6,920 bases of DNA, taken from positions 1 through 6,920 of the forward strand of contig URWS01000078.1 in NCBI GenBank assembly GCA_900551605.1. Reading direction: 5' to 3'. Position numbers and translations under genes: made by a program. Numbering within the stretch: position 1 is the first letter of the stretch; each line of letters begins with the position of its first letter. A model generated the notes under the pieces. That model made no database searches. It was not told the origin of the DNA and was given only the letters and a program-made list of their open reading frames with translations. Of this stretch, positions 6,196-6,920 are shown piece after piece. Source of the stretch: an uncultured Collinsella sp. Its GTDB lineage: Bacteria; Actinomycetota; Coriobacteriia; Coriobacteriales; Coriobacteriaceae.

Positions 6196-6884
6196 TTAGG
6201 CGTTCTTGCTCATGACCTCGTCCACGATGGACTTGGGCGCGGGCTCATAAGAGTCGAACTGCATCGTGTAGGATGCACGGCCCTGGGTCTGGGAGCGAAG
6301 GTCGGTAGCGTAACCGAACATCTCGCCCAGCGGCACCTTGGCACGGATGAGCTTGCTGTTCTTGCGATCCTCCATGCCCTCGATCTTGCCGCGGCGACCG
6401 GAGAGGTTGCCCATAACGTCGCCCATGTACTGCTCGGGGGTCTCGACCTCGACAGCCATGATCGGCTCGAGCAGCTGCGGATCGGACTTCTTGAGGGCGT
6501 CCTTGATAGCCATGGAACCGGCGATCTTGAAGGCGGCCTCGGAGGAGTCGACCTCGTGGTAAGAACCGTCGAACAGGGTGACCTTAACGTCGAGGACCGG
6601 GAAGCCGGCGATAACACCGGTGTTCAGGGCCTCCTGGATGCCCTTGTCGATGGACGGGATGTACTCCTTGGGCACGACGCCGCCGACGATAGCGTTGACG
6701 AACTCGTAGCCGAAGCCCTCCTCCATCTTCTCGAGCTTGATGACGGCGTGGCCGTACTGACCGCGACCGCCGGACTGACGGACGAACTTGCCCTCAGCCT
6801 TCTCGACGTCGTGACCAGCGGTCTCGCGGTAGGCAACCTGGGGCTTACCGACGTTAGCGTCAACCTTGAACTCACGGAGCAGAC
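6196..6884 (-). CDS. fusA: elongation factor G, C-terminal third (5' end cut by adapter)
   Basis: GTPase that drives translocation of tRNA and mRNA on the ribosome and, with ribosome recycling factor, splits post-termination ribosomes. Only the last 228 residues of about 700 are present, covering the end of domain III, domain IV and domain V. Seen: [11 protein letters not shown] entering domain [31 protein letters not shown], the domain IV tip segment [26 protein letters not shown] at the start of domain V, and [21 protein letters not shown] near the end. The GTPase domain lies outside the window. The reading frame is open to 6884, where Nextera adapter begins; an ATG at 6726 is internal (Met in [11 protein letters not shown]), not a start. 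Stop is TAA. Normally part of the str operon (rpsL-rpsG-fusA-tuf); here rpsJ follows directly, with no tuf between. Confidence 0.97.
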
Positions 6885-6920
6885 CTGTCTCTTATACACA
6901 TCTGACGCTGCCGACGATCG
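6885..6920 (-). other. Nextera read-1 adapter (artificial)
   Basis: Positions 6885-6903 are the reverse complement of the Tn5 mosaic end (CTGTCTCTTATACACATCT), followed at 6904-6917 by the read-1 tail GACGCTGCCGACGA; the last three bases (TCG) would be the start of an i5 index. Read on the minus strand from GTG at 6899 it gives the false N terminus MYKRQ, which belongs to no real gene. Confidence 0.98.

Noticed and set aside
41..6884. CRISPR, tRNA, rRNA, insertion sequence, phage or toxin-antitoxin content
   Set aside because: No repeat-spacer array, transposase or recombinase motif, tRNA-like fold or small toxin pair was seen; nearly all of the span is explained by eight housekeeping genes.
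6624..6899. 91-codon minus-strand frame starting MYKRQ
   Set aside because: Its first residues are translated adapter and the rest is an out-of-frame reading of fusA.

Overview
This window is one assembled bacterial fragment whose natural DNA runs from about 41 to 6884. Both ends are Illumina Nextera (Tn5) adapter, not chromosome, so the two outermost genes (fabF and fusA) are cut by the library, not by biology. High G+C, actinobacterial-looking ribosomal protein S10 and EF-G sequences, and a FabK-type fatty-acid operon together suggest a Coriobacteriia member (Collinsella/Olsenella/Atopobium-like). That placement is inference from remembered family sequences, not a database match.

Layout: positions 41-4757 (minus strand) hold a type II fatty-acid synthesis operon, transcribed right to left in the order fabH, acpP, fabK, fabD, fabG, fabF. 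fabF is truncated after about 255 residues. Positions 4758-4933 form a divergent control region with a 19-bp sequence present twice (one mismatch, 48 bp apart) that has dyad symmetry and looks like an operator. Positions 4934-5710 (plus strand) hold birA, a biotin-protein ligase without a DNA-binding domain. Positions 5711-5826 hold the convergent end of birA and rpsJ, with a strong intrinsic terminator for the minus strand. Positions 5827-6135 (minus) hold rpsJ (S10) with a TTG start, and 6196-6884 (minus) hold the C-terminal third of fusA (EF-G).

How the genes work together: FabD loads malonyl onto the acyl carrier protein AcpP, FabH starts chains from acyl-CoA, FabF elongates, FabG reduces the 3-keto group and FabK performs the last reduction. 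The dehydratase (FabZ) and acetyl-CoA carboxylase genes are not in the window. By analogy with the same gene order in Streptococcus they would lie past the left end. BirA would attach biotin to the AccB subunit of that carboxylase, which explains why birA is divergent from the fab operon. fusA and rpsJ are an unrelated translation unit.

No exotic system (CRISPR, phage, toxin, secretion cluster, insertion sequence) was found. The points that deserve a second look are the candidate divergent operator, the rpsJ gene sealed off from the usual S10 operon by a terminator, the use of TAG stops in all six complete lipid/biotin genes, and the adapter-derived false protein ends.
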